From assembly GCA_027922465.2 (NCBI GenBank), contig BQMF02000066.1, positions 248,001 to 312,000 on the forward strand: a DNA stretch of 64,000 nt, written 5' to 3'. Each line of letters starts with the position of its first letter. Position 1 is the stretch's first letter. Below the pieces are notes generated by a model that saw nothing but the letters and a program-made list of their open reading frames with translations, did not search any database and had not been told where the DNA came from. The position numbers and the translations under genes were made by a program. This DNA is from Turritopsis dohrnii. Its lineage: Eukaryota > Cnidaria > Hydrozoa > Anthoathecata > Oceaniidae. This document shows, piece after piece, positions 1 to 10,379 of the stretch.

Positions 1-2221
1 GTCTTTTCTGCGAAGTATTCATTTGTTGTTTAAGATTTTCTAAAATTTCTTCATTAGCTTTGTCCTTCTTTGATCTTATCTCATTCTTAATCCGACTAAT
101 TTGCTTCTTCTCAATAGAATATGTCATTTCTTGTTTCTTGACTGCTTCAACCAAATTCTCTGTTATCTTCCTCGAATTCTCATATTCTACTCCTGCTGTC
201 TTTGTGAAATCCGTAATTGCCAATCCACCCATCCTTACAGGCAAAGTTAGCAATTCTCGCTCTAATTCCGAACATATATGTCCTCCAGTTATCGCAGGTA
301 TGAACTTATCTCTTATTGTAACTTCAATTGGTGTTAGTTGCTCGTTAATCTTCGGAACTGTCCTCAAAAAGTAAGTTAACTTGTTCTTGAAACCTGACAC
401 AAAGCAAGCATAAGCAGCCTGTGGTTCAATTTCAGCTATTTGTGATAACGTTTCAAGTTGATTTTTCCAATTGCTTACCATCTGATCTATGTATTTCACT
501 TTGAAGTTTTCGGATCCGATAACAGCACCAAGATGTCTCTCTCCTTCAGTTGTTATGTTGATATCAGTATTGCCAAAGATGATGTGAGCTTTGCTGATGA
601 ATTTCTCTTTTACAATTAAGTGCGATTTACTTGCTTTTGGGTTGTAACCATACTTCCTTCCTTCGTTTGTTAATTCATCCCACGTTATTTTCAGATCTTC
701 AATTTTTCCTGACAATGTAATATCATCTGCAAAAGCTACCTCTCTAACTGATTCACTGCAAGTACTAACGAATCTCAATAACTGTCTCAATAACGGTGTG
801 AGACCAAGCGCATAAGAAGCCATAGAAGTAGGGTCCCCTTGTGTTATGCCTTCCTTGGATTTGATTTCTTTTCCTCCAATTATATATAACGAACTCGGGA
901 TGCAGTAACAGTTGTGAACAAATGTATGGAGAATTGGGCACAATATTGAAATATTCTTTATCATAGCATCTCGATTCAAAGAATTAAATGCATTTTCAGC
1001 ATCCACCAGAATAACAGCCTCAGTTTCATCTTCTTTAAAGATATCATGCATGGCGTGTATGGCTGCTTCAGCACCTGAGTCTTGTCCTGCACATAACTGA
1101 ATTGAGCCGGTAGCGTTTGTAACATATTGTTTAGCAATGGACATAACAACTTTTCCTGCTATTCTTCGTAAAACCTCACCGACACCTATAGGTCTAACAC
1201 CCGGGTTTTTGTTAAGTGGTATTAATCTGCAAGATAGAAACGCATCTATAGATGTAGAACCATTTTCTATCGGCATCTCTTCAGTACATAACTTTCTTAT
1301 AACAGCAGCAAAAGTTTTTCTTAAATCAGATGTTGACGTACCATATTGTGAAGAAGTGAGTATTCTCCTCCATCCTTCCGCATCTAAACCTGATGGTCCA
1401 GCTCCTCCCTTTGTAATTGACGTCATCTTCAATACAAGGTCTTCGTCAATTTCGTTGAATGCTGTGTAGTGTATTCTTTCAGCGTCGCCTTTTAAAATTA
1501 TTTCTGAAATTGCAGGACTTGAGTCAGGGTGTTTTTGCTCTAATTGAAATAATGTATCATCATCCAGTGGAATAATACCATTCTCCATATTATTGCACAG
1601 TACTGCCAAAGCGCCTTTTACATCTCCATTCTTCATTTTGTCACAAAATTTCTTTGATGTTTTAGCAATACCAGAAGAATTATTACCTGACGGTAAATTC
1701 TGCTGAATTGTTTTTGCTTCCAGGAAAAGTTCATCGAGATTTCCGTCTTCCCACAATATCATTCTGCGTTCAAGTGCTTTAAGATGATCTTTAGATTTAG
1801 ATCTTTTGCTTGGTTTTTGTAACAATAACGCAGGCATCACATGAATGGCTTTCATTGCAATCTGTTTTAATGGGGTGTCGTCCAGCCAGAGTTGCATCAG
1901 ACGTGTTGTTTCTTCAATGCACTTTTTGCCAGCAGCACCTGTCGGGAGTAGGAATAAATTCTTTCGCCAATAAACAATCTGATCGTACACTTTATTTAAT
2001 GAGTCTGTGAACACTTTTCCGTCAACATGTTTCCATCTGAACATATCATTCATGTTGTATTTCATCGGTTTTTGGATCACAGTTGTTTGTTTCGCATCGT
2101 GTGGATCTTGCTGACAAAATTTTAGATGTTGCATCAAGCCTCTATAAGTCTTGAAAGTGCGTTTGCAACGATAACATTCATTGCTTAAAACGACCGTATT
2201 TCCCTCAGCGTTAGAATCCAT
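1..2221 (-). CDS. Reverse transcriptase of a retroelement, N-terminal zinc finger, 3' part outside window
   Basis: One uninterrupted reading frame of about 740 codons runs from an ATG at 2221 to the left edge, so the protein is cut by the window. Near the N terminus there is a zinc-finger-like pattern (CYRCKRTF, then H and C: C-x2-C-x12-H-x4-C). The reverse transcriptase core follows: GGAGPSGLD, RPIGVGEVLRRI, the catalytic-aspartate motif ILVDAENAFNSLNR, TQGDPTSMASYALG, and FADD in place of the usual YADD. The frame then continues through a basic, lysine-rich stretch. RTs with these motifs are, to my knowledge, common in cnidarian genomes; I cannot place the clade. A restriction-like or APE endonuclease, if present, lies outside the window. 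The frame has no stops, so the copy could be recent. No LTR is visible upstream of the ATG. Confidence 0.85.
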   Translation of the reverse strand, partial: MDSNAEGNTVVLSNECYRCKRTFKTYRGLMQHLKFCQQDPHDAKQTTVIQKPMKYNMNDMFRWKHVDGKVFTDSLNKVYDQIVYWRKNLFLLPTGAAGKKCIEETTRLMQLWLDDTPLKQIAMKAIHVMPALLLQKPSKRSKSKDHLKALERRMILWEDGNLDELFLEAKTIQQNLPSGNNSSGIAKTSKKFCDKMKNGDVKGALAVLCNNMENGIIPLDDDTLFQLEQKHPDSSPAISEIILKGDAERIHYTAFNEIDEDLVLKMTSITKGGAGPSGLDAEGWRRILTSSQYGTSTSDLRKTFAAVIRKLCTEEMPIENGSTSIDAFLSCRLIPLNKNPGVRPIGVGEVLRRIAGKVVMSIAKQYVTNATGSIQLCAGQDSGAEAAIHAMHDIFKEDETEAVILVDAENAFNSLNRDAMIKNISILCPILHTFVHNCYCIPSSLYIIGGKEIKSKEGITQGDPTSMASYALGLTPLLRQLLRFVSTCSESVREVAFADDITLSGKIEDLKITWDELTNEGRKYGYNPKASKSHLIVKEKFISKAHIIFGNTDINITTEGERHLGAVIGSENFKVKYIDQMVSNWKNQLETLSQIAEIEPQAAYACFVSGFKNKLTYFLRTVPKINEQLTPIEVTIRDKFIPAITGGHICSELERELLTLPVRMGGLAITDFTKTAGVEYENSRKITENLVEAVKKQEMTYSIEKKQISRIKNEIRSKKDKANEEILENLKQQMNTSQKR

Positions 2222-3400
2222 ATTGGTAAACAAATATCTGTAGAATAGTGAAATTCAACTTTTTGATTCAGCAAGTTTCTTCGTTTAATGACGATTTGCG
2301 ACTCAAAACATTTTCACTTTCATTATCTTTGTTTATAAACACATCCGCCATCTTTAACGGTCAATTCCGTTTTCCAAATTTTTTGGTGTTAATTCCGTTG
2401 AAACCGCCAAATTTTAAAATTTTGAATTGAGAGGTTGAACCCAGCTTCTTCTCGACTTCTGGGAGAATGTAGCTGTGTCTCCTGGCTAGCCCTGAGTGAC
2501 GAAGAGATTATTGGAAGGTATAAGTTATGCATTTTAAAAAAAGGTTGCAAAACATCGATTGCTTCTGTTGTTTTTTCATAATTCTTTTTTTATCGTGGGA
2601 CAAACGAATAGACAATTAGTTGAATCACTTCGGTTATTATGACCCAGTTAAGGAACGATTTACGTTTTCAGCATCGTTTTTGATAATTCAATTTTTTTTG
2701 CAACAATAAATCAAAGTTTACTTAATCATTATCACTGAAAAGTTAATTCTATTACCAAATTTGCACAACAAAAATTATTTTCAGCATCGAGTAGCCTTTT
2801 TTACATGGATTACTTGAAAACATTTTTACTGATATAATAGAATACCCATATAAAATTTTGTGTTTCCTATAGAAAAGTAGTGTGTAGTGTGTACATCTTA
2901 GAAATTCAGAAAAACTTTTAAAAAAATTAAAGCACCATTTAAAGTTTTTATCAAAAACATGATCTTCATGGTGATGTCAGACCACAACATCCAAATTTGC
3001 TGATGTTAAATAAGTGAAAATTGTGTGCGGATATCATTAATTAAGTGAAAATAACTTGGGAAATGTTTGTGATATACTGTAGAACTTTGTATGTGTAGTA
3101 GCAAACATCAATATAGTTATCAAATTTGTAGTTAAAAAAATATCTTGCCATTGCTACTCCTTGTTCCAGGTCTATTTTTTCTTACTGACTTTTGGGAACA
3201 AAATTTTTTGATTTTTTTTTTTGATAATTCAATTTTGACTTTAATCATTTTTTGAAACTAAACGTGGTTTTTTTGTTTGCTTCCTTAAAAGCAGAGATAT
3301 TTGACAAAGATGTGCCAGTATAGCTTGAGCTAAAGCCACTTTCTCAATAGAGGCCTTTGTATACATTCTATTATATCACATATTCTGTATTTGTGTCTAG
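2222..3400. other. Intergenic/intronic AT-rich stretch, no gene recognised
   Basis: About 1.2 kb of AT-rich sequence with no long ORF, TIR or tandem array that I can see. The first 200-250 bases next to 2221 are probably the 5' untranslated part of the reverse transcriptase element, but no boundary is visible. Confidence 0.4.
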
Positions 3401-3508
3401 TGATTATCTTAAAAAGTATATAAACTTATATTGCACTGGATTACGTAATATTGATCTGCATCAAATGGGACCAACAACAAAATTACGTGCTTCTGATGAA
3501 GTTCAAAG
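3401..3508 (+). CDS. Candidate host exon (splice-flanked, unknown product)
   Basis: A 108-base open stretch is preceded by an acceptor-like TTTGTGTCTAG and followed by the donor-like AAAG|GTAAAA. It is open in one frame (DYLKKYINLYCTGL then RNIDLHQMGPTTKL) and ends in phase 2, which fits the phase of the candidate exon at 5913. Element A lies in the putative intron between them. It may be an upstream exon of the PARP-like gene or of another host gene. I recognise no domain, and a chance open stretch is possible. Confidence 0.3.
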
Positions 3509-3861
3509 GTAAAATAATATGATTCATTTTTTTTATAAGACATATTTGTCATCAGTTACAAAGAAATCTTCCCAATATTAAAGCAAATGATAACTAATAA
3601 TGTAGGTTTCAACTTCTCAAATGTCTTTAGTTGGAACTATCAACAAGTTTAATTTCTTTGGTTATATAGATACCAGGTTGTAATTAATATCGCTGAAAGA
3701 TTGTTTTGACCATGGTGATCTTAGACATAGAAGTCTAATCAGGAAGTTCAATCTTATTCGAATGTAATTGATACATTTACGGACACTGATTTTCTTTTCC
3801 ACAAGCTTTTTTACTAATGATAATATGTGACGGTTTATGGGAAAAGGATAACAAGCGAAAA

Positions 3862-4108
3862 ATCGATTCTTTAAAATCGATTTTTAGCTGCAAAAAATCG
3901 ATTCAAAATAATCGGAAAAGCGATTTCGAAAGCGATTCACTTGAATCGGAAAAGCGATTCACTTGAATCGGAAAAGCGATTCACTTGAATCGGAAAAGCG
4001 ATTAGGTTGAATCGGAAAAGCGATTAGGTTGAATCGGAAAAGCGATTCACTTGAATCAGAAAAGCGATTCACTTGAATCGGAAAAGCGATTTCAAAAAAT
4101 CGATTTGT
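3862..4108. repeat. Subterminal array of GCGATTC..GAATCG units, left end of element A
   Basis: Around nine degenerate tandem units of the form AAGCGATTCACTTGAATCGG are seen. Each contains the inverted pair GATTC / GAATC around a 4-base spacer. A mirrored array lies at the right end. Some units carry AGGTTGAATC instead of CACTTGAATC, which shows local unit homogenisation. Confidence 0.85.
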
Positions 4109-5261
4109 AAGTCAGAAGTGATGTTAATTATAAGAATAAAGTCAATAAGTTATAAGATTTTCATCATCGTAGATTCTCTATGTATCATAATAAAATAGAA
4201 GCATTAAACCTCAAATTATAAACAAGAACCAAATGGTGAAAAACGGCATTATAAAACTGGCGCAATAATATGAATAGATACAAAAACACCATCCATCTGG
4301 AAATAGATTTTTATTTTTAGACTAAAGGCTGTTTTCCACTTTTGGAAAATTTAACGCAGAGAGAAACGGGCGAATACTGGGGAAAGAACGTGATTGGATC
4401 TTTCGCTAATGTAAACGTAGCTTAATTAATAACCAGAATTTATAACAAAAGAAATATACTTGCATGAGCTGCAAAATATATTTTAAAGACAAATGTGCGC
4501 CAAGAGAGAGAAAAAAAAATCTTTTTCGAAAAGGAAATGTAAATAAAAACTAAAAATCGTTGCTATCGCCATAATAAGATTGTTTGTTTACATAGTAGAT
4601 TCCATGTTTCATATACGTGACCGTCCAAGGGATTTTGATAACAAACGATATAAATAAAATAAAGTGACGGTATTTTGTTAGAATATGAAAAGTAGGATTC
4701 ACCTTTCCTACGTTTCGTTTCGTTCAACGTCTATGTATGTTTATATTTTTCATATTCCCATGCGCCAGTTTTCGAGGTTGGAACATAACTGGGAGTATTA
4801 TATCTAATTGCTATTTTGCCAAATAAAAATAAAAAGTTTTTTTATTGATAAAGATGTCTACACTCTCAAAAGATGTTGTTGTTATCGTGACTTCAGCATT
4901 ATTTTGAAAACTCAATGTGACGGATGTATAATTACAGGTAGCACGCGTTCGTGTTAAATAATGAACTGGTTACCTGGTTCTTATTCACTAGGACATAAAA
5001 TAAACAACAGTTTGTTCTCAAGTTGCTACAAATAGAAACCGTCTGCTATAATTCTTTTTTATGTTTAAGTTGTTCCACCGCTGTTCACATAACAGAACAT
5101 GGTTCTTATTCAGTTTAATAAAAAAAGAAAAAAAAGTTTGTTTTAAAGTTACTACCAATAGAAACCGTCCCTTACAATTCTTTTTTGAGTTGTTCGATTG
5201 ATATTTTGGTTTATTCCTTGGGGGAAAATGTTTATCAGAATTTTAATCAACACTTGAGTGA

Positions 5262-5505
5262 GTGATATAGAATCAAAAAAGCGATTCATTAGAATCAAAA
5301 AAGCGATTCATTGGAATCGGAAAAGCGATTCATTAGAATCTAAAAGCGATTCATTAGAATCGGAAAAGCGATTCATTAGAATCGGAAAAGCGATTCATGT
5401 GAATCGGAAAAGCGATTATTTGAAGCTAAAAATCGATTTTAAAGAATCGCTTTTTAGCTTCAAATAATCGCTTAATCGATTAAGCGATTCAAATCGCTTT
5501 TTCGC
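5262..5505. repeat. Subterminal array of GCGATTC..GAATCG units, right end of element A
   Basis: This mirrors the left array, but most spacers here read ATTAGAATC rather than ACTTGAATC. The two ends have therefore homogenised separately. The array runs into a perfect palindromic stretch (AATCGCTTAATCGATTAAGCG region, 5465-5490) before the terminus. Confidence 0.85.
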
Positions 5506-5912
5506 TTGTTATCCTTTTCCCATAAACCGTCACATATGATTGTGATCAAATTAATAAACTTTTTTGCCTGTAGGTTGTGGAAAACTTTTTCCAAGAAATG
5601 AAAATGCTGTTTAATTAATGTGCTTTTTAAAAGCTTTTCCAACTTCAATGTCAGAAACTTATAATGTGTTTTTTCCCCACTGAATTTACATACCTGTCTC
5701 AGATTTGTGTTAATTTCTAATTTTGAACCGTGTTCATTTTGAGAAAGTAAAAGTTCTTCAACCCTGTTAATTTCTTCTGAGTTATATACTACTATTAAGT
5801 TAAAATCATTACACATTAATTTCTTGGAATAAGGTATTTTGCTTCAATGCATGTATATATGCATTGAATCTGTAAGTCTGCTTGTTTAAGATATTTTTGA
5901 ATTCTTATGCAG

Positions 5913-6018
5913 CAACTACTTGACTGGAGTTAAAAAACAACCACAAAAAAGTAAAGAAAAGAGACAAAATGATGCATACAAAAGATTAAAGCATGCTTCA
6001 TACCAAATAATGAAGAAG
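5913..6018 (+). CDS. Candidate host exon (splice-flanked, basic)
   Basis: A 106-base open stretch is flanked by an acceptor (CTTATGCAG) and a donor (AAGAAG|GTATCT). It starts with the one base needed to complete a codon with 3401-3508 and ends in phase 0. The translation is lysine/arginine-rich (NYLTGVKKQPQKSKEKRQND, then AYKRLKHASYQIMKK). Element B inserted 26 bases downstream. The product is unknown. Its phase would also connect through 22014-22038 to the first clear PARP exon, but that chain is speculative. Confidence 0.35.
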
Positions 6019-6353
6019 GTATCTATAATGTTTATCCGTTTAATTGTGACTGTCCATGGGAAAAAAAGTACATTCTATTTACCGATATGTGCAAATTACT
6101 GGTAAGTTAAGATTTTTTTTAGCGATTGCAGGTAATCAGGCCTTGTCAGGAGAGGCGTGCGATCATACTCGCACGCCCCCACACACGCCTGAATTCTTCA
6201 AGGCGTGTGGTTGTTCGCACGCCTGTTTTTACGTTTTTTATATGTGGCGTGCGATCGACCGCACGCCTGAAATTTTGTATGTCTGTAATCTTTTACAGAC
6301 AAGTGGGGGACGTTTAAACTTGTGAACCCCAAACACAAGGACTGGTGTCAATG

Positions 6354-7777
6354 TCACTCTTGGAAGTTTGCCTCTGTAATTCCAGTCTTTAAAAATTATG
6401 GTGATCGATCTAATCCACGAAATTACAGACCCATTAGTCTCCTACCAGTTATGGGTAAAATTTTTGAGGCCTTTGTCAATAATGCTCTTGTTAATCACCT
6501 TGAATCTAATAACCTCTTCTCAGATTCTCAATATGGCTTTCGCTCCCAACGCTCAACTGCTGACCTCCTTACAGTGATAACTGATAGAATTTACACTGCA
6601 TAAGATAAATCTGGGGAGGCAAGAGCTGTTGCTCTTGACATATCCAAGGCATTTGATAAAGTATGGCATACTGGTCTTTTGAAAAAGCTTGCTGCATATG
6701 GAGTTAAGGGTCTCTTTTATGAGATGATTCGTTCCTTCCTTGGTAATCGTAGGCTTAAGGTTGTTTTAGACGGGCAATCATCATCGACACATTCCATCAA
6801 TGCAGGTGTTCCCCAAGGTTCTGTCCTTGGGCCAACCCTTTTTCTTCTTTTCATCAATGATCTGCCTGATGACATTATTTCCAAGCTTGCCATCTATGCT
6901 GATGATTCAACCATCTATTCCTGTACTCCAAAATCAGATTTGTTCAGCCAGGTAGAAATGGCAGGCGAAATTGAGTTTGATCTGCAATCTATAGTTGAGT
7001 GGGGAAAGAAATGGCTGGTCACATTCAATTCCACAAAAACGAAACTTCTATCTGTAAATCATACTAAAGATCCCTTTTTACCGTCAATTTCCATGAATGG
7101 CACCCAGTTGGAAGAAAACAACTCCTTTCGTCTCCTCGGCATCACTTTTTCACAGGACTTCTCCTGGCGCTCATACATTGAGGCAATCGCTAAGTCAGCC
7201 TCGATGAAGGTGGGCTCCCTTCTTCGTGCAAGAGCATACCTCAGCCCTGATGCCATTCTTTACCTCTATAAATCTACTATTCGACCTTGTATTGAGTATT
7301 GTTGCCATATCTGGGGTGGTGCACCCTCTGATTCTCTAAATCTTTTAGATCGTATCCAGAAAAGAATCTGTAATGCTGTAGGTGATGAACTTGCAAGTAA
7401 ACTTGACACACTCTCCCATCGCAGATCTGTGGCATCTCTTTGCCTCTTTTATAAATACTTTTACGGAAAATGTTCAACTGAGCTCTCTTCTCTCATCCCT
7501 GCATTAAAGACTTTCAAGCGAAACACAAGATATTCATCTAATTGCCATGATCACACTGTCAGCATCCCAAAATCATCAAAGAATTTTTACCAACAAAGTT
7601 TCATTCCTCGCTCCTCCACTCTCTGGAATTCTTTACCCCAGTCTGTTTTTCCTTCTCATTATAATCTTCAACACTTTAAATGTAATGTCCATCGTCACCT
7701 TTCCTCCTTGTACCTCAATACACATTAGTGGTTTTAAACCTTGTATTGAGCGACTAATTAAAAAAAAAAAAAAAAAA
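6354..7777 (+). pseudogene. 5'-truncated LINE with RT domain, CR1/Jockey-like, one in-frame stop
   Basis: The translation contains NYRPISLLPVMGKIFE, then an in-frame TAA at 6601-6603, then DISKAFDKVWHTGL, AGVPQGSVLGPTLF, IYADDSTIYS and a C-terminal thumb (STIRPCIEYCCHIWGG). This is a non-LTR reverse transcriptase with no endonuclease left. It ends with an A tract (7760-7777). The element interrupts a core box of element I whose uninterrupted form is visible at 29819-29918. The catalytic YADD is intact, but the premature stop and the missing 5' part make it non-functional. Confidence 0.9.
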
Positions 7778-9080
7778 TACATTAAAGGTTGACTCTCGCA
7801 GTCTTAACTTTTCTTGTCTGATAATGTTAAAACCTGAAGTCCTTTGTGGCTAGAGAATAAATCTTTCAATGAGATAACTAGTGGGATCGTCAATGTATAA
7901 GAAAAAACGCAGACAAGCAATCTGTTCACGAACGCATTTGATCGTACATGTAATGTAACAATTATGAAGGAAAATTGCGCTTTCATAATCTTTGATCTTC
8001 AGGGTCACATCCAGACCGAAAATGGTAACGTTGAAACGTTATGGGCGCCCAAAAAATGTCCCCAAAAAATATCCAAAAGAAAAAATCTGACTCATAAATT
8101 CGTGAACAAATTAAACAAAAGTAATTTAGAACAATACCAAATTAGTTCAAACGTAACATTTCACATGGTTTAAATTTGTCCGGTCTGTTAAATAGTAATT
8201 TAGAGCTTCTCTCTGGTGCTGTTCTAAATTATGCAATCCGTAACCAAATTTGAAGTACTTCATAAAACATGCAATTAAGTGATTTTCGCCTCTTGAAAGT
8301 ACTAAAACGTCAGAGCTTCCTGAAGCATCACAGCCGACCCTAACCCCCCTGCTGAAAATCGATGTCCCCATAAATGTTCTGGATGCGACACTGATCTTTG
8401 AGAAAAGAAATGAAAATTCATTCATTATCAAACATTGATCGACTGCACAACGTAAAAGTTTCTTCAATAACTATTGAAAAAAATGATCATTCATTTTCAT
8501 TCATTTTAAGACGTCACGATAGTATTCCCAAAAGCTGTCAGCTGTCTTTGAAAATATTTAAGCACGAGAAGAAAAAATTTTACGTGCTCCATTCGAAAAA
8601 ATATCTATAAGCAAAGACAGGTGACAATTTCTGTTTCAATATTGCGAAACATGCTGCAACGTGATGTGATATAAATGTAAATTTCGTATTCGAATGCGTG
8701 AGTTGCAAGAATCTTTTTAGTTAACTTGTTTTATTTTTGAGTGAAGTACAGTTTCGTTAAAATGGAAAATCAATCTCATACTCGTTAACAAGAATTTTTT
8801 TAATATTAAGAACCTAAACTACTTTTTTAATAACACATGAAAGAAATTATGTATCTCTTTTCGTTGTGGTCGATAATGTCATAAAAAACTTCCTTTCAAG
8901 AGGATTAATAAATAGAAAAACTTTTTTCATGAACAAGATTAATAAAAGCCCTTTTGATATACAACTGGTACTTTATAGTAAACAATATTTAAATAAATTC
9001 CGCTGCGTCTAGACAGTGCCAGCTGTTTTTTTACGTTACGAATGTATATGATCTTTTTAAACAGGAGTTTACTAAATTTT
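7778..9080. other. Interior of element I, non-coding
   Basis: After the LINE tail the core box resumes (GACTCTCGCAGTCTTAAC) and the element continues with AT-rich sequence. Short open frames here (for example 7964-8173 and 8147-8467 on opposite strands) overlap each other and show no recognisable motif; I do not treat them as genes. Confidence 0.5.
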
Positions 9081-9437
9081 TAAGCTTCGCACTCCATCAC
9101 ACGCCTAAAAATTAGACACCATATTTTTGAAGTTTTAAATTCAGGCGTGCGGTAGTCGCACGCCGGCCTTTTTCTTCCTGACAAGGCCTGGGTAATTATA
9201 ACTTTTTATCGATAAATTTACTGCTTTACCGGTAATTACCGGTATCGTAATGTAATGTAAAAAATGACCTAATGTGATTTACCAGTAGCATCTCAGACGT
9301 ATGGTAAAGTGGCTAATCGATAGCGATAACATGTTTTCAAAAATATTAATGTTTGTTTATACTAATTCTGCCATTTTTAAGACCCGGTCAAGTCATAAAT
9401 TAGCTAATCGTTGGTTGTTCAAATGTGTTTCTTTTGA

Positions 9438-9932
9438 TTAAAAATTTCGTTGACGTTTCTTGGAGCTAGAAGGACCTTCATTTTCTCCCTTCCTTTTGTG
9501 GGATTCTGCAAACCTTTCCATACATTGCAGCCGCATTTCGCTTGCTGTCGCCCTTTCCTTTCCAAACCTGTCCTTGCTTTCTTTTTTCTCCTTGTTAGTG
9601 GCCAGCTCGATATCCTCAAACTTAGCAATTATTTCTTCTAACGCCTTTTCTAACTCTGAAGGTTCGTCTGGCGCAATACCAGTAGCATTTTCCTCCATTC
9701 TTCTTTTCTGTTTATAGATTCTTTCGAGAAGTGAATATTTTTCACTCACTGATCTATGATTTATTGAGAATTTTATCTCTTCAAATGAATTTAAGGAGTC
9801 AGCAATAAGCTTCCAAGTTTCTCCTCTCTGAGGAGTACCAGCTTTATAGTTGAAGGGTTCGTACATCAAAATTTCTGTACATAATAATTCTTCATGTACT
9901 CGCGTCCAAATCATAGGGGACCTAGAAAACAT
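9438..9932 (-). CDS. Myb/SANT-like DNA-binding protein, possibly transposon accessory
   Basis: The 164-codon frame starts MFSRSPMIWTRVHEELL and ends at a stop at 9438. The first 90 residues have the tryptophan-spaced pattern of a Myb/SANT-like domain (W at about 9, ETWKLIADSL at about 40). A long charged, probably coiled-coil stretch follows (KALEEIIAKFEDIELATNKE) and then a basic serine-rich tail (SSSKKRQRNF). A TTTTCTAG acceptor sits at the start, so an upstream exon may exist. Such proteins often accompany PIF/Harbinger-type transposases, but no partner is seen here. It abuts the broken B fragment, so it may belong to a larger element or to the host. Confidence 0.6.
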   Translation of the reverse strand: MFSRSPMIWTRVHEELLCTEILMYEPFNYKAGTPQRGETWKLIADSLNSFEEIKFSINHRSVSEKYSLLERIYKQKRRMEENATGIAPDEPSELEKALEEIIAKFEDIELATNKEKKESKDRFGKERATASEMRLQCMERFAESHKRKGENEGPSSSKKRQRNF

Positions 9933-10379
9933 TTATTAAATTTATTTAAGGCTGTCATAATGCCGTGTACGGGATGAAAAATTATTAGTGTTCTGCCTTC
10001 TTTGAGTTCCATCTTTCCAGCAAATGGCGCATTTCCTTTAAAACTTTGCACAGGTGTACATAAAAGCCTGCTAACCAAAAGTGTGTCCGCGATTTGAAAG
10101 AAAATCTCTGATTGGCTCAAAATCCGTTATTGTTTGCAACTGTCCAATAGCGCAAAAGTATGGAAAAAACAAAAAACGTTTTTCTGCTGAACAAGAGTGT
10201 TATTTGACATTCAACACTTTGCTTCTACGATTCTATGAATCAGCATAACTAAAAAATTTTTTAAAAACGTTTTTTTTTTTAGAGTTGGAGCTTGAAAAAG
10301 CATAAAAGAGTCCGTATTTTTGATCATTTTTGTAGACTTATTCCTTCCTTATTATTTACTAGTATCCTGCATAAAAGTT
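9933..10379. other. No gene recognised
   Basis: About 450 bases between the Myb-like frame and a SINE-like copy. A possible upstream exon of the Myb-like gene may lie around 9960-10015 on the - strand, but I cannot confirm it. Confidence 0.3.

Larger units (their letters stand above)
3836..5534. mobile_element. Non-autonomous TIR element 'A' (TGTGAC termini, GATTC/GAATC arrays)
   Basis: The left end TGTGACGGTTTATGGGAAAA and the right end, its reverse complement, are both present and flanked by TA (3834-3835 and 5535-5536), giving a 2-bp target duplication. Inside each terminus sits an array of about 20-22 bp units built on gcgattca..tgaatcgg. There is no transposase; the interior (4110-5250) contains two copies of the core box shared with other families (TACCTGGTTC and AGAAACCGTC, about 4936-5070 and 5100-5200). 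The length is 1699 bp. The 5258-5467 and 5472-5816 open frames are artefacts of the array and its edge. Confidence 0.85.
6137..9190. mobile_element. TIR element 'I' (CAGGCCTTGTCAGGA), nested in element B
   Basis: The termini CAGGCCTTGTCAGGA and TCCTGACAAGGCCTG are perfect inverted repeats. They are flanked by GGTAAT on both sides (6131-6136 and 9191-9196), a 6-bp target duplication. The intact B copy elsewhere in the window provides the empty site (GATTACCGGTAATTATAA). Just inside both ends lies a palindromic motif array, GGCGTGCG..CGCACGCC (6153-6270 and 9085-9165). There is no transposase; the interior carries one core box (ACAAGTGGGGGACG, 6299-6353, resuming near 7785) that is shared with the F elements and broken by a LINE insertion. 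Confidence 0.8.
6045..9436. mobile_element. End fragment of element 'B', split by element I
   Basis: TGTGACTGTCCATGGGAAAA at 6045 begins a sequence that matches the reverse complement of the right end of the intact B copy at 18032-19867. The match covers 6045-6136 and resumes at 9191-9436 (through the deoxy-sequence AAGACCCGGTCAAGTC), with element I inserted between. It includes TACCGGTAA-type motifs. Homology stops near 9436 and no opposite terminus is found before 11077, so this copy is truncated or rearranged. Confidence 0.75.

Noticed and set aside
1137..1469. ORFs on the + strand at 60-374, 1137-1469 and 1810-2010
   Set aside because: Shadows of the long reverse transcriptase frame on the - strand.
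3862..4108. CRISPR-like regularly spaced repeat
   Set aside because: Units are contiguous, palindromic and degenerate, with no unique spacers, and the array is mirrored at the other end of a TIR element in a eukaryotic genome.
6126..6325. Short overlapping ORFs rich in Arg/His/Cys
   Set aside because: They come from the GC-rich palindromic GGCGTGCG motifs of element I and the start of core box 3.
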